From: Erythrobacter sp. YT30
GTDB lineage: Bacteria; Pseudomonadota; Alphaproteobacteria; Sphingomonadales; Sphingomonadaceae
DNA: 64,000 nt
Direction: 5' to 3'
NCBI RefSeq assembly: GCF_001542875.1
Contig: NZ_LMAF01000002.1
Coordinates: 1,201,501-1,265,500 of the forward strand
The notes under the pieces were generated by a model, which made no database searches, was not told the origin of the DNA, and saw only the letters and a program-made list of their open reading frames with translations. How positions within the stretch are numbered: position 1 is the first letter of the stretch; every line of letters starts with the position of its first letter. This document shows, in pieces, positions 1 through 8,127 of the stretch. The translations under genes were made by a program, and so were the position numbers.

Positions 1-2
1 AA

Positions 3-344
3 AAACGCCGTGCTGTGGTGCTCAAGAATGTGCGCCGCAATGTTTATCCGGCCGGACTGCCCAGGCAGCTCGCGGCGATTATCGATGATGGTGACAGGCG
101 CAAACGCCTTGAAGGTGTGACGACACCGACCCTGGTGCTTCACGGCGAGGGCGATCCGCTGGTCAAAGTCGAAGCGGGCCGCGAAACAGCCAAGCACATT
201 CCCGGCGCAAAACTGGTGACGATACCTGGCTGGGGGCATGATCTGCCGCTCGATCTCACCGACACATTGGCAGACGAGATTGCAGCCCATGCCAAAGCAG
301 CAAAAGCCAAATCTGCTCAGAATGCTGTGTTAGAGACAAGCTGA
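3..344 (+). CDS. alpha/beta hydrolase, C-terminal part (cut by window edge)
   Basis: The reading frame is already open at base 3, so the gene starts before the window and only about the last 113 residues are visible. The segment TPTLVLHGEGDPLVKVEAG followed by IPGWGHDLPL is the usual end of an alpha/beta hydrolase: the strand carrying the acid residue (D in GEGDPLV) and the catalytic His (GWGHDL). The tail is Ala/Lys-rich. Substrate cannot be told from this fragment. The next gene starts 27 bases downstream on the same strand, so the two may be co-transcribed. Confidence 0.8.
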   Translation, partial: KRRAVVLKNVRRNVYPAGLPRQLAAIIDDGDRRKRLEGVTTPTLVLHGEGDPLVKVEAGRETAKHIPGAKLVTIPGWGHDLPLDLTDTLADEIAAHAKAAKAKSAQNAVLETS

Positions 345-371
345 GGCCTTAAAAGCGCGCGGGGGGCGGAG

Positions 372-1079
372 ATGGCGTTGCAAGTGATTGGAGCAGGCTT
401 TGGCCGGACGGGGACGGCGTCCTTGAAAGCCGCGCTCGAAATTCTCGGCTACAACAATACCCACCACATGTTCGAAGTGATGGACAGCAAGGCGCAAATG
501 AAGCTGTGGCACGACGTGGGAAAGGGCAAGGATCCCGATTGGGATGCGATTTATGATGGCTTTCCCGCCGCCGTCGATTTCCCCACCGCAGCGTATTGGC
601 GCGAACTCACTGAATACTACCCAGACGCCAAAGTCATCCTGACCGTGCGCAGCGCCGACAGTTGGTGGAAAAGCGCGAGCTCCACGATCATTCCCATTGG
701 CAGAGCGCCGCCTTTATGGGCTCGCAAGCTTATCCCGCCGATCCGCCAGAATGTTGAAATGACAAATGGCACAGTGTGGGACCGCATGTTTGATGGACGG
801 CAATTTGAAGAAGACCATGCAAAGCGGGCATTCGAAAAGCACAACGCGGCGGTGCAGGCAGAATTGCCAGCCGAACGTCTGCTAGTCTTTGAAGTGAAAC
901 AGGGTTGGGAGCCGCTGTGCGAATTTCTGGGTAAACCCATCCCCGATGAACCATTCCCGCATGCCAACGACACAGCCGAGTTTCAAAAGACCATTCGGAA
1001 CATCAAATCAGGCTTTGCGATTTTTCACATTCTGGTGATCGCAGCGATAGCAGCGGGGCTTTGGGCACTTCTCACCTGA
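372..1079 (+). CDS. sulfotransferase-like protein with C-terminal membrane anchor
   Basis: 235 residues. The N-terminus GAGFGRTGTASLKAALE (about residues 7-23) matches the 5'-phosphosulfate-binding loop of the sulfotransferase family that prokaryotic annotation pipelines place near Sulfotransfer_4. VILTVRSADSWWKSA (about 92-106) resembles the 3'-phosphate-binding region. The last 25 residues (FHILVIAAIAAGLWALL) form one hydrophobic segment, which would tether the protein to the membrane. Family members transfer sulfate from PAPS, but many homologues are uncharacterised, so the acceptor is unknown. The ATG has a GGGGGCGGAG purine run just upstream. It probably follows the hydrolase in one transcript. 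Confidence 0.75.
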   Translation: MALQVIGAGFGRTGTASLKAALEILGYNNTHHMFEVMDSKAQMKLWHDVGKGKDPDWDAIYDGFPAAVDFPTAAYWRELTEYYPDAKVILTVRSADSWWKSASSTIIPIGRAPPLWARKLIPPIRQNVEMTNGTVWDRMFDGRQFEEDHAKRAFEKHNAAVQAELPAERLLVFEVKQGWEPLCEFLGKPIPDEPFPHANDTAEFQKTIRNIKSGFAIFHILVIAAIAAGLWALLT

Positions 1080-1588
1080 TCGGATGAATTCGCATCATGG
1101 CAAACGGCCTTCGGGCCAAAGCCGCGCAAGATGATTGCCGTTACGGATTCGATTAGACCGGCGATTGATTCACATGATTCAATCACCACATTTTTCTTCA
1201 CAGATTCAATTTGGGGCTTGCGCGGCTCGCGACTCTAGCTTTCTCCACGCGTCGCGGTGTGTGGGTTGGCCAACACACCGGAATTTCTGTCCGAAATAGG
1301 GTTAATATCGTGTTGACCGGAATCCGCGTCTGATTCAGTATCTAGTGGTTCGGTTCGCAAACGGACCCCTACAACTTGGTATTTCTTCCACGAGCCTCAC
1401 CGGGCCCGGAAAGAGAAAGATTCGCCAAATTTGGGGGCAGGGGCGCAATCGGGGGAGACGTGTGGCGCCCTGCCTGTGGTCATCTGTGTGGATGATCTGT
1501 GGAGGGCCTGCGAACAGATAGGTATAGAACAGAATTGGAACATTCTGCTTGCGCAGATGTTCGATTCCGGGAATGAAATGGGGCCCAA
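1080..1588 (+). promoter_or_regulatory. nrdA upstream region with nine GANTC sites and inverted repeats
   Basis: This 509-base stretch holds no convincing gene. It carries nine GANTC sites (starting at 1146, 1167, 1176, 1203, 1231, 1320, 1332, 1419 and 1563), against about two expected by chance. GANTC is the CcrM methylation site of alphaproteobacteria. There is a near-palindrome at 1164-1183, an imperfect inverted repeat at 1256-1279, a CtrA-like TTAA-N7-TTGA at 1302-1316, and an NrdR-box-like 16-mer at 1333-1348 (about 11 of 16 positions). The protein-site assignments are inference; the GANTC density is directly visible. Confidence 0.6.
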
Positions 1589-3634
1589 ATGGATTTCAAA
1601 GCGAGTGATGATGTGCCGGCAGAAAACAACACGGACGTGCTGGAAGATATCGAGACAAGTGCAGATGCAAAGTCAGATGCATCAGATGCAAAGGCAGTGA
1701 AAATGGATAAAGCCGATACAGGAAGCGAAGAGCTGATCGCTGCGAAAAGCGCAGAAGCGCTGGGCAAAGCTGTGGCTGCCGCTGCCAAGGAAGCGGCCAC
1801 CCCGGACAGCAAGAAGGTGAATGATCGCCGCTTCGACATCAAAACCGACGAATCGCGCGATGCAAATCTCACCGAATTCGGCAAGGAAACCCTGATTGAC
1901 CGGTATCTGCTGCCCGGTGAAAAATTTCAGGACCTGTTTGCCCGCGTTGCCGATGCCTATGCGGACGATGCCGAGCACGCACAGCGCCTGTACGATTACA
2001 TCTCGAACCTGTGGTTCATGCCAGCAACGCCCGTTCTTTCAAATGGCGGCACATCGCGCGGCCTGCCGATCTCTTGCTATCTGAATTCGGTTGAAGACAG
2101 CCTCAACGGGATTGTCGGCACGTGGAACGAGAATGTCTGGCTCGCATCCAAAGGCGGCGGCATTGGCACCTATTGGGGCAATGTGCGCGGCATTGGGGAG
2201 CCAGTTGGGCTTAACGGCAAGACCAGCGGCATTATCCCGTTCGTACGCGTGATGGATTCGCTCACACTGGCCATCAGCCAGGGTTCGCTGCGGCGCGGTT
2301 CGGCTGCGTGTTATCTCGACGTGTCGCACCCGGAGATCGAGGAATTCCTCGAAATCCGCAAACCGTCTGGCGACTTCAACCGCAAGGCTTTGAACCTTCA
2401 TCACGGCGTGCTGCTTACCGATGAATTTATGGAAGCGGTGCGCGATGGCGCTGAGTTTGAATTGAAATCACCCAAGACTGGCGAAGTGCGCGGCAAGGTC
2501 GATGCGCGTTCGCTGTTCCAGAAACTGGTCGAATGCCGCCTTGCAACAGGTGAGCCCTATATCGTGTTCAACGACACGGTGAACCGCATGATGCCAAAGC
2601 ATCACCGCGATCTGGGTCTTAAGGTGTCTACCTCGAACCTGTGCTCTGAAATCACTCTGCCCACGGGCATCGATCACCTCGGCAATGATCGCACGGCTGT
2701 GTGCTGCCTGTCTTCGCTCAACCTTGAGAAATGGGATGAATGGAACGGCGACAAGCAATTCATCGAAGACGTGATGCGCTTCCTTGATAACGTGCTGCAG
2801 GACTATATCGACCGCGCACCGCCCGAAATGGAGCGCGCGCGCTATTCAGCCGAACGGGAGCGTTCGGTGGGCCTCGGTGTCATGGGCTTCCACTCCTTCC
2901 TCCAGCAAAAGGGCATGGGTTTTGAAAGCGCGATGGCGAAAGCCATCAACCTCAAAATGTTCAAGCATATCCAGGCCAAGGCATCCGAAGCCTCGATGCT
3001 GCTCGCGCAAGAGCGTGGGCCCTGCCCCGATGCCGCCGAAATGGGCGCAATGGAGCGTTTCAGCTGCAAGATGGCGATTGCACCAACCGCCTCGATCTCG
3101 ATCATTTGCGGCGGAACATCTGCCTGTATCGAGCCGATCCCGGCGAACATCTACACGCACAAGACATTGTCGGGCAGCTTCATCGTCAAGAACCCATACC
3201 TTGAGAAGATCCTCGATAAAAAATCGAAGAATTCGAACAATGTGTGGAACTCGATCCTCGAAAACGGCGGCAGCGTCCAGCACCTCGATTTCCTCTCCAA
3301 CGAGGAAAAGGCGAGCTTCAAGACGAGCTTTGAAATTGATCAGCGCTGGCTGCTCGAATTCGCCGCCGACCGCGCGCCCTACATCGATCAGGCGCAGTCG
3401 CTGAACCTGTTCATCCCGGCGGATGTCGATAAGTGGGATCTGATGATGCTGCACTTCCAGGCTTGGGAGAAAGGCATCAAGTCGCTCTATTATCTCCGCT
3501 CAAAATCGGTTCAGCGCGCAGGCTTTGCCGGCGGAGTGGAAGCGGACAACACCGCCGACGCGCCTGAAATCGCGCTCAAGGCTGAACTGGGCGAACAGCA
3601 GACCGATTACGAGGAATGCCTAAGCTGCCAGTGA
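1589..3634 (+). CDS. nrdA: ribonucleoside-diphosphate reductase, alpha (large) subunit
   Basis: 681 residues. Class I reductase large subunit, converting NDPs to dNDPs with the radical-bearing NrdB. Visible hallmarks: the first redox Cys in PISCYLN (about residue 163), the active-site N-x-C-x-E in NLCSEIT (about 350), the second redox Cys in AVCCLSSLNL (about 372), paired tyrosines in SLYYLRS (about 632) for radical transfer, and a C-terminal shuttle CLSC (677-680). The first ~85 residues are an acidic/Ala-rich leader. No N-terminal ATP-cone is visible, so the usual dATP off-switch seems absent. The start is supported by a GGGG run 5 bases upstream and by my recollection that sphingomonad NrdA begins similarly. 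Confidence 0.96.
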   Translation: MDFKASDDVPAENNTDVLEDIETSADAKSDASDAKAVKMDKADTGSEELIAAKSAEALGKAVAAAAKEAATPDSKKVNDRRFDIKTDESRDANLTEFGKETLIDRYLLPGEKFQDLFARVADAYADDAEHAQRLYDYISNLWFMPATPVLSNGGTSRGLPISCYLNSVEDSLNGIVGTWNENVWLASKGGGIGTYWGNVRGIGEPVGLNGKTSGIIPFVRVMDSLTLAISQGSLRRGSAACYLDVSHPEIEEFLEIRKPSGDFNRKALNLHHGVLLTDEFMEAVRDGAEFELKSPKTGEVRGKVDARSLFQKLVECRLATGEPYIVFNDTVNRMMPKHHRDLGLKVSTSNLCSEITLPTGIDHLGNDRTAVCCLSSLNLEKWDEWNGDKQFIEDVMRFLDNVLQDYIDRAPPEMERARYSAERERSVGLGVMGFHSFLQQKGMGFESAMAKAINLKMFKHIQAKASEASMLLAQERGPCPDAAEMGAMERFSCKMAIAPTASISIICGGTSACIEPIPANIYTHKTLSGSFIVKNPYLEKILDKKSKNSNNVWNSILENGGSVQHLDFLSNEEKASFKTSFEIDQRWLLEFAADRAPYIDQAQSLNLFIPADVDKWDLMMLHFQAWEKGIKSLYYLRSKSVQRAGFAGGVEADNTADAPEIALKAELGEQQTDYEECLSCQ

Positions 3635-3681
3635 TACAAGAAGAATTAATGAGTTTCCGATTCTACTAGTCGGAAAAAGCT

Positions 3682-3715
3682 GAGGCCCGGTCCAGTTGCA
3701 CCTGGAGCCGGGCCT
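3682..3715 (+). terminator. hairpin after nrdA, without a clear T-tract
   Basis: A 14-15 bp GC-rich stem (GAGGCCCGGTCCAG paired with CTGGAGCCGGGCCTC, one bulge, 6-base loop) lies about 50 bases after the nrdA stop codon. It is not followed by a run of T, so it could be a factor-assisted terminator or an mRNA 3' stabiliser rather than a classical intrinsic terminator. Confidence 0.45.
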
Positions 3716-3810
3716 CTGACTAACCACCCCGAGGGGGGCTGCCATTGCGAGATCACATTCTGTGAATGGGTCGTTTCAGTCAATCCCTCAAGATACAAAG
3801 GAATACTGAA

Positions 3811-4149
3811 ATGACCTCATTCCATAGATTCAAAGGCTCCAGCGGTACTTGGTACCAATTTGCGATGGCCAGCATAGGCGTTCGCTGGGCATCTGGTATC
3901 GGCGTTTACATTTTTGCGCGTATCAAGCCTGATGGAAACTACGATATTCTCTATGTCGGTAGATCCAGCGATCTGGCAAATCGACCATCCCCGTCCCATG
4001 AAAAGTTTGAAGCTGCTAAACGATTGGGAATGACGCATGTAGGCGCAGCAATTTGCGCGACAGAGCGGCTATCTGATGCTGCGGAGCGTGACTTAATAGC
4101 CAAGTTTAGCCCACCATTAAACCAGCAGTTAGTCTCTCCCATAAGATAG
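3811..4149 (+). CDS. small GIY-YIG domain protein (putative nuclease)
   Basis: 112 residues from the ATG at 3811, chosen because AAGGAA lies 7 bases upstream; an in-frame ATG at 3766 would add 15 residues. The GIY-YIG core is recognisable: GVY at 31-33, YVG at 48-50 followed by R51, Glu92 in AERDLIAKF and Asn104 in PPLNQQ. These are the spacing and residues of the single-domain nuclease fold found in UvrC, homing enzymes and many short standalone proteins. A strong terminator follows directly, so it is probably a single-gene unit. The cellular target is unknown. Confidence 0.7.
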   Translation: MTSFHRFKGSSGTWYQFAMASIGVRWASGIGVYIFARIKPDGNYDILYVGRSSDLANRPSPSHEKFEAAKRLGMTHVGAAICATERLSDAAERDLIAKFSPPLNQQLVSPIR

Positions 4150-4152
4150 AAT

Positions 4153-4190
4153 AAACCCCCGCAGCGCCGCCCGGCTTTGCGGGGGTTTTT
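4153..4190 (+). terminator. intrinsic terminator after the GIY-YIG gene
   Basis: Stem AACCCCCGCA / TGCGGGGGTT with a GC-rich loop, followed by a T-run, four bases after the stop codon. A textbook Rho-independent terminator on the plus strand. Confidence 0.9.
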
Positions 4191-4260
4191 CTTGCCGCCT
4201 CCGTCATTTACCTTGCTCGTGAAAGACTTTGGTAACCACGTTCATGATACGCACGCGCGC

Positions 4261-4608
4261 ATGAAGTCTCGCCAGTCCAGCCGTGTCGCGACCAACGCCA
4301 CCGGATCCTATCGCACGCCCAAGGGGATGCAGTGGGATGTGGAGCTGGGCGATTTGTCGCATGGCGGATGCCGCGTGGAAGATCCGCGCGGCGGGCTGCG
4401 GCTGGGCGAATATGTGCGCATCTATATCGCGGGCACCGGGCCGCACATGGCGGAGGTTGCCTGGCGCAATTCGACGCAGGCAGGGCTCGCGTTTCTGCGC
4501 CCGCTTCCCCCGCGTCTCTTTACCCATCTGGCAGCAGCCGAATGGGATGCGGCCACCATCGCATTCAAGGAAACGCGCAACGAAGGCATGGTCCGACGCT
4601 TCGTTTGA
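4261..4608 (+). CDS. PilZ domain protein
   Basis: 115 residues from the ATG at 4261. The frame is open further upstream, but that part overlaps the preceding terminator. RQSSR at residues 4-8 fits the RxxxR motif, and DLSHGGCRV (about 36-44) fits the [DN]xSxxG motif, the two cyclic-di-GMP contact sites of PilZ domains. It is a bare single-domain protein with no other module, so it would act as a c-di-GMP-responsive adaptor on an unknown partner. The window also encodes a GGDEF cyclase at about 50.4 kb, but linkage is inference. Confidence 0.8.
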   Translation: MKSRQSSRVATNATGSYRTPKGMQWDVELGDLSHGGCRVEDPRGGLRLGEYVRIYIAGTGPHMAEVAWRNSTQAGLAFLRPLPPRLFTHLAAAEWDAATIAFKETRNEGMVRRFV

Positions 4609-4716
4609 CGTGCGCGACATCGCGAGAATCAGACAAGCCCCTCGCGCTTAACGCTCTGATATGTCATACTGTCCTAATAGCGCTTGGGATCAGCGCGTAA
4701 CATAAGGACGAAGCTC

Positions 4717-4902
4717 ATGAACCTTCCTGTTGCCGCCGGTATTTTCGGCCTGATCGTCTCGATCATTTACCTGTTCAACGCGATGCGCGTTTTGCGGACA
4801 TCGGGCATGGGTCACACCCACAATGCAGCGATGATCCATGCTGGCATGGCGGGCATATTCCTGCCGGCATGCCTTCTCATCATCTTTGCCTATATGCCGT
4901 GA
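4717..4902 (+). CDS. small two-helix membrane protein, unknown function
   Basis: 61 residues starting at ATG 4717 with a purine-rich AAGGACGAAG upstream. Two hydrophobic segments (about residues 4-22 and 41-59) flank a short polar loop, RTSGMGHTHNAAMIH, containing three His. I do not recognise a family. A lipoprotein gene follows 16 bases later on the same strand, suggesting co-transcription. Confidence 0.6.
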   Translation: MNLPVAAGIFGLIVSIIYLFNAMRVLRTSGMGHTHNAAMIHAGMAGIFLPACLLIIFAYMP

Positions 4903-4918
4903 CAGCGCAGCGGACGCG

Positions 4919-5209
4919 ATGAAGCCCGGCCGCATCCTGACAGCCTTCGCGCTTGTATTGCTGGTTTCCGCCTGTGCGCGGCAGATTGATGCAGGCGTAA
5001 GCGCTGCGCCCGATACACCCGGTTTCCTGTGGGGGCTATGGCACGGATTTATCTTCCCGTGGAGCTGGATCGGATCACTCTTCAGCCCGAATATCGCGGT
5101 TTACGCCGTTCCCAATTCGGGTGGCTGGTATGATTTCGGGTTCTTCCTCGGCATCACCGTTTTGGGCGGCGGCAGCTTTTTCGGTTCGAGGAAACGGCGG
5201 CGAGACTAG
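4919..5209 (+). CDS. small lipoprotein, unknown function
   Basis: 96 residues from ATG 4919. It begins with a signal peptide ending in LVSAC, a good lipobox, so Cys16 would be lipidated and the protein anchored in an envelope membrane. The middle is aromatic-rich (FLWGLWHGFIFPWSWIG) and could sit in the membrane interface. It ends with another hydrophobic glycine-rich stretch and a basic tail, SRKRRRD. Family not recognised with certainty. It overlaps the convergent gene downstream by 4 bases. Confidence 0.6.
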   Translation: MKPGRILTAFALVLLVSACARQIDAGVSAAPDTPGFLWGLWHGFIFPWSWIGSLFSPNIAVYAVPNSGGWYDFGFFLGITVLGGGSFFGSRKRRRD

Positions 5210-5751
5210 AAGCCCATCACGCTCCAATACCAGGCGTAAAACGCAATCCAGAAACCGGCGAAAATGCCCCAAACCGCGCGAGTGCCGATGCGCTCTGCCA
5301 GAAGCGGGCCGACCCATCCGGCGATAAGCGCAACCAGAGCAAAGCGCGGCAGCCGCGCGAGGATGGACGCGAGAAAAAACAGCGCCAGACTTCCAAAGCC
5401 GTGTGGGTAAGACGAGGCAGCAAAGGCGTAGAGCTTGTATGGGACGCCAGTGAAACTGCCGATCACCATGGCGAGCATGCCATTTTCTTCGAAACTGGCA
5501 TCGACCTCATCGATCAGCGCGGCATCAATGGCCGGGACTGCCAGCATCCATTGATAGGCTCTCGCCGGATTATCGCCCGCCCAGATGCATAATGCCGTGC
5601 CGCCGATCCCGGCAAAAACCGCAGCGACCCCAGCCCCAAGCAGAGCCTTCCTCCAACCCGCTTTGATGCTCAAAGCCGCAATCGGCACGTCGGCGACGAC
5701 GAAAAACAACGTCGCTTCAGCCAGCGCCCAGATCGCGATCAGCACGAGCAC
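5206..5751 (-). CDS. integral membrane protein, DedA/VTT-like, last gene of lipid operon
   Basis: 181 residues, GTG start. It has five or so hydrophobic segments. The stretch FTGVPYKLYAFAAS followed by LPRFALVALIAGWVG resembles the conserved core of DedA/VTT (SNARE-associated Golgi) proteins, in which a G-x-P-Y-K type re-entrant loop is followed by R-F-x(6)-G. Homologues include lipid transporters of the envelope. It lies 9 bases after a CdsA-like gene on the same strand and so completes a four-gene phospholipid operon. Family assignment is by eye and moderate. Confidence 0.55.
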   Translation of the reverse strand: MLVLIAIWALAEATLFFVVADVPIAALSIKAGWRKALLGAGVAAVFAGIGGTALCIWAGDNPARAYQWMLAVPAIDAALIDEVDASFEENGMLAMVIGSFTGVPYKLYAFAASSYPHGFGSLALFFLASILARLPRFALVALIAGWVGPLLAERIGTRAVWGIFAGFWIAFYAWYWSVMGF

Positions 5752-5760
5752 CTGCGCCGC

Positions 5761-6696
5761 CTATGGCACGAAGAAATAATGGACGAGGTGGAAGAACACA
5801 GGCGCTGCAAAGCTGACCGAATCCATCCGATCAAGCGCGCCGCCATGCCCTTCGATCATGGTGCCCCAATCCTTTGCGCCCAATGATCGTTTGACGGCCG
5901 AGAGCACCAGCCCGCCAGCAAAGCCTGCGAATACGATTGTGCCTGCAAGCAGCCCTGCTTCGATCGGGTTGAACGGCGTGATCCAGAACAGGCCCGCACC
6001 GATCGCCGAAGCGGTAAGCCCACCGCCAATCAGGCCTTCCCAAGTCTTGGCCGGGCTCACGCGCGGGGCGACCTTGTGTTTGCCGAAAAGCTTTCCGAAC
6101 ACGTACTGCATCACGTCCGACAATTGCACCACAGTGATGAGGAAGAAGAGCAGCAGGAAATTCTCCTCAAAGCCCGGAATGTCGAGCAAGAGCAATGCGG
6201 GTGCGTGGCTGATGCAGAAGACGTTGAGCATCAGTGCCCACTGAATGCGCGATGATCGGGTGAGGAAATCGGTCGTCTCGCCTTTGAGCACCGCCAGCAA
6301 AGGCAGCAGCAGGAATGCCCAAACGGGGATCAGGATGGTGAAAAGCCCCTGCCAATCGCTCCAAATCAGCCAGTATTGCAGCGGTATGAAAAGGTAGAAC
6401 GCGGCAACAGTCGCGCTGTGATCTTCGGCGCGGGTGGGCGTGATCGAGAGAAATTCGCGCAGGCAGTAAAAACTGGTGAGCGCGAACAGCAGAACCGTGA
6501 TTGTCTTGCCGAAATAGAATGCGACCGCGAAGATCGCGATCATCATCCACCACGCCTTGATCCGGGCATTGAGGTTGGAAACGGTCGCAATTCCGCCTTC
6601 CGAAGTGACCCGGCGCGACAGGACAAAGCCGATGATCGAGGCGACAGTCAGCAGCGCGAACACTCCGCCGAACAGCGTCATCATGGTCGGGTTCAT
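5761..6696 (-). CDS. phosphatidate cytidylyltransferase (CdsA/YnbB-like)
   Basis: 311 residues, multi-pass. The CDS signature is clear near the C-terminus: SPAKTWEGLIGG (about residues 217-228), AVKRSLGAKDWG and EGHGGALDRMDS (about 284-295). The enzyme makes CDP-diacylglycerol from phosphatidate and CTP in the inner membrane. The neighbours are an acyltransferase and a CDP-alcohol transferase, which fits a self-contained pathway from lyso-lipid to a CDP-DAG-derived head-group lipid. Its 5' end overlaps the stop of the upstream acyltransferase by 4 bases. It is probably a second cds gene beside a housekeeping copy outside the window. Confidence 0.88.
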   Translation of the reverse strand: MNPTMMTLFGGVFALLTVASIIGFVLSRRVTSEGGIATVSNLNARIKAWWMMIAIFAVAFYFGKTITVLLFALTSFYCLREFLSITPTRAEDHSATVAAFYLFIPLQYWLIWSDWQGLFTILIPVWAFLLLPLLAVLKGETTDFLTRSSRIQWALMLNVFCISHAPALLLLDIPGFEENFLLLFFLITVVQLSDVMQYVFGKLFGKHKVAPRVSPAKTWEGLIGGGLTASAIGAGLFWITPFNPIEAGLLAGTIVFAGFAGGLVLSAVKRSLGAKDWGTMIEGHGGALDRMDSVSFAAPVFFHLVHYFFVP

Positions 6697-7310
6697 TGCG
6701 CGGCCTCCGTGTCTGCCAACTCCACGACCGCGGCCTGCGCGCGGGCGAGAAATGCTGCCTTGTCTTCGCCATCAGCGATTTTGAAAGGCGTGCCGAAGTT
6801 CGCAGAAGAGCTGATCGGGGCGGGCAGGATCGCGCCTTTTGGATAGGCGCGAGCGAGATTGGTGAGATAAACGGGCACCAGCTCGGCCTCGGGAAATTCC
6901 TTCGCCAGATGATAAAGCCCCGCCTTGAAATCGCCGGGGACGGGTTCGTTGCGGCGCGTGCCTTCGGGAAAGATGATGAGCGAATGACCCTTGCTCAGCG
7001 CCTCGCGCATGGGAGCAAGAGGGTCTTTAGCGCCGCTGCGTTCAACCAGCACTGCGTTCAGCACGCCCAGTGCAACAAAGCGCTGCACTGGCCCTGTGCC
7101 CCAGTAATCATGCGCGGCCACAGGGTGCGTAGTCTCGCGCAGATAGGCGGGCAATGCCGCGACCATGATCAGCGTATCGAGGTGGCTGGCGTGATTGGCG
7201 AAATAGATCCGCTGCCTGGTCGAAGGCTCGCACCCACGCCAGCGCGGATGGCCGCCGACCAGAAACCGCGTCGCGGCAAACAGGATCTCCCCTGCAATCC
7301 GCGCGATCAT
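6693..7310 (-). CDS. 1-acyl-glycerol-phosphate acyltransferase (PlsC-like)
   Basis: 205 residues from ATG 7310, which overlaps the previous stop (ATGA). The same frame stays open upstream, but that part is antisense noise over the neighbouring gene. NHASHLDTLIM (about 39-49) holds the catalytic HX4D motif, and FPEGTR (about 110-115) is the second acyltransferase motif. It would acylate lysophosphatidic acid, feeding phosphatidate to the CdsA-like enzyme encoded next. The hydrophobic N-terminus suits membrane association. Confidence 0.88.
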   Translation of the reverse strand: MIARIAGEILFAATRFLVGGHPRWRGCEPSTRQRIYFANHASHLDTLIMVAALPAYLRETTHPVAAHDYWGTGPVQRFVALGVLNAVLVERSGAKDPLAPMREALSKGHSLIIFPEGTRRNEPVPGDFKAGLYHLAKEFPEAELVPVYLTNLARAYPKGAILPAPISSSANFGTPFKIADGEDKAAFLARAQAAVVELADTEAAQ

Positions 7311-7957
7311 TTTGCTTGGCTCTTGAGCAGCTTGGCAATCCGCATGGTGCGGATGATACAGGTGAGCGCGCTGCCCAAGACGATAATCCAGAGCGTGCCG
7401 ATCAGCGCCGCTTCCGGCCTTGGCAAGAAAAACGCGGCGATTGCGGCCACTGTCAGCAGGAACATCCGGTGCTGCTTTGCCATCGGGCCGACAAAGTCCT
7501 GATCGAACCCCAATGCGCCACCGGTTGCGCGGACATAGGCGGTGCCGAATGCGAGGATGGTCGCGCCATATCCCAGTTCCGGCGCGCCTGCCGCATAGCC
7601 AAACGCGACCAGAAGCAGCGCATCCTCGATCCTGTCGGGCAATTCGTTGAAAAGCGCGCCTGTCGGTGAAGACTTGCCTTCCTCTACCGCGACCAGCCCA
7701 TCGAGCATATTGGCAAGCAAACGCAGCTGAATGCCGAGCGCTCCGCCGAGCCAGAGCCATTGGCTTGCCTTGCCATCGCCCGCCAACCAAAAGCACCATG
7801 CACCAGCTGCCGCGAACAGCACGCCAATGGTGGAGATCGCATTCGGGGTGAGGCCTGCGTTTGCAAGGCCGCTCGCCAATGCTTTCGCCCAGCCTGCGCT
7901 GCGCGTCTTCAAAGGCCGCCTGCTTGCCCGTGTCATGAAATGTGATCCCCCCCGCAC
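7307..7957 (-). CDS. CDP-alcohol phosphatidyltransferase with altered active-site motif (YnbA/YnjF-like)
   Basis: 216 residues with several membrane helices; the ATG at 7936 (MTRASR) is an alternative start. The family motif is D-x2-D-G-x2-A-R-x8-G-x3-D-x3-D. Here it reads N-M-L-D-G-L-V-A-V ... G-A-L-F-N-E-L-P-D (about residues 82-107). The first and third Asp are Asn and the Arg is Val, while the second and fourth Asp remain. I recall this Asn-containing form in the E. coli YnbA/YnjF branch, so it is probably a functional subfamily rather than a dead enzyme. First gene of the four-gene lipid operon. Product lipid unknown. Confidence 0.78.
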   Translation of the reverse strand: MRGGSHFMTRASRRPLKTRSAGWAKALASGLANAGLTPNAISTIGVLFAAAGAWCFWLAGDGKASQWLWLGGALGIQLRLLANMLDGLVAVEEGKSSPTGALFNELPDRIEDALLLVAFGYAAGAPELGYGATILAFGTAYVRATGGALGFDQDFVGPMAKQHRMFLLTVAAIAAFFLPRPEAALIGTLWIIVLGSALTCIIRTMRIAKLLKSQAK

Positions 7958-8066
7958 CGCAATTAAGTGGTTGAGCGCAGTCTATCGCCGCAATTGGTTA
8001 AACAAAAGCGAGATTTAGCTGATTTTCGGCGAGGTCGGGGTGGGGAATGGGCGCCGGGCTCACCCC

Positions 8067-8103
8067 ACAAAAAACCGCCCGACACCATGGGTGCGGACGG
8101 TTT
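8067..8103 (-). terminator. intrinsic terminator (minus strand)
   Basis: Read on the minus strand, AAACCGTCCGCACC pairs with GGTGTCGGGCGGTTT across a 3-base loop and is followed by a T-run. It lies 25 bases beyond the stop of the gene ending at 8128. Confidence 0.85.
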
Positions 8104-8127
8104 GTTGCTCGTGTGTAGAGCGCGGTG

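Noticed and set aside
1302..1316. TTAA-N7-TTGA as a definite CtrA site before nrdA
   Set aside because: One mismatch in a short AT-rich pattern is not enough for a separate claim; only mentioned as context of the GANTC cluster.
1298..1348. Tandem NrdR boxes before nrdA
   Set aside because: The two candidate 16-mers start 35 bases apart instead of the usual 31-32 and the first matches poorly on its left half; only the second is kept as a weak candidate.
2784..3404. A 206-codon plus-strand frame inside nrdA
   Set aside because: Arg/Ser-rich composition typical of a +1 shadow of a GC-rich gene; nrdA itself is fully conserved here.
6693..7799. A 368-codon frame on the minus strand running through the acyltransferase and far upstream
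   Set aside because: The part upstream of 7310 is Arg/Gly-rich shadow of the CDP-alcohol transferase gene; the real acyltransferase starts at the ATGA overlap at 7310.
7307..7957. CDP-alcohol transferase as a dead enzyme or pseudogene
   Set aside because: Despite the Asn and Val replacements the frame is intact, the remaining motif residues are kept and the operon is tightly overlapping; the pattern fits a known subfamily.
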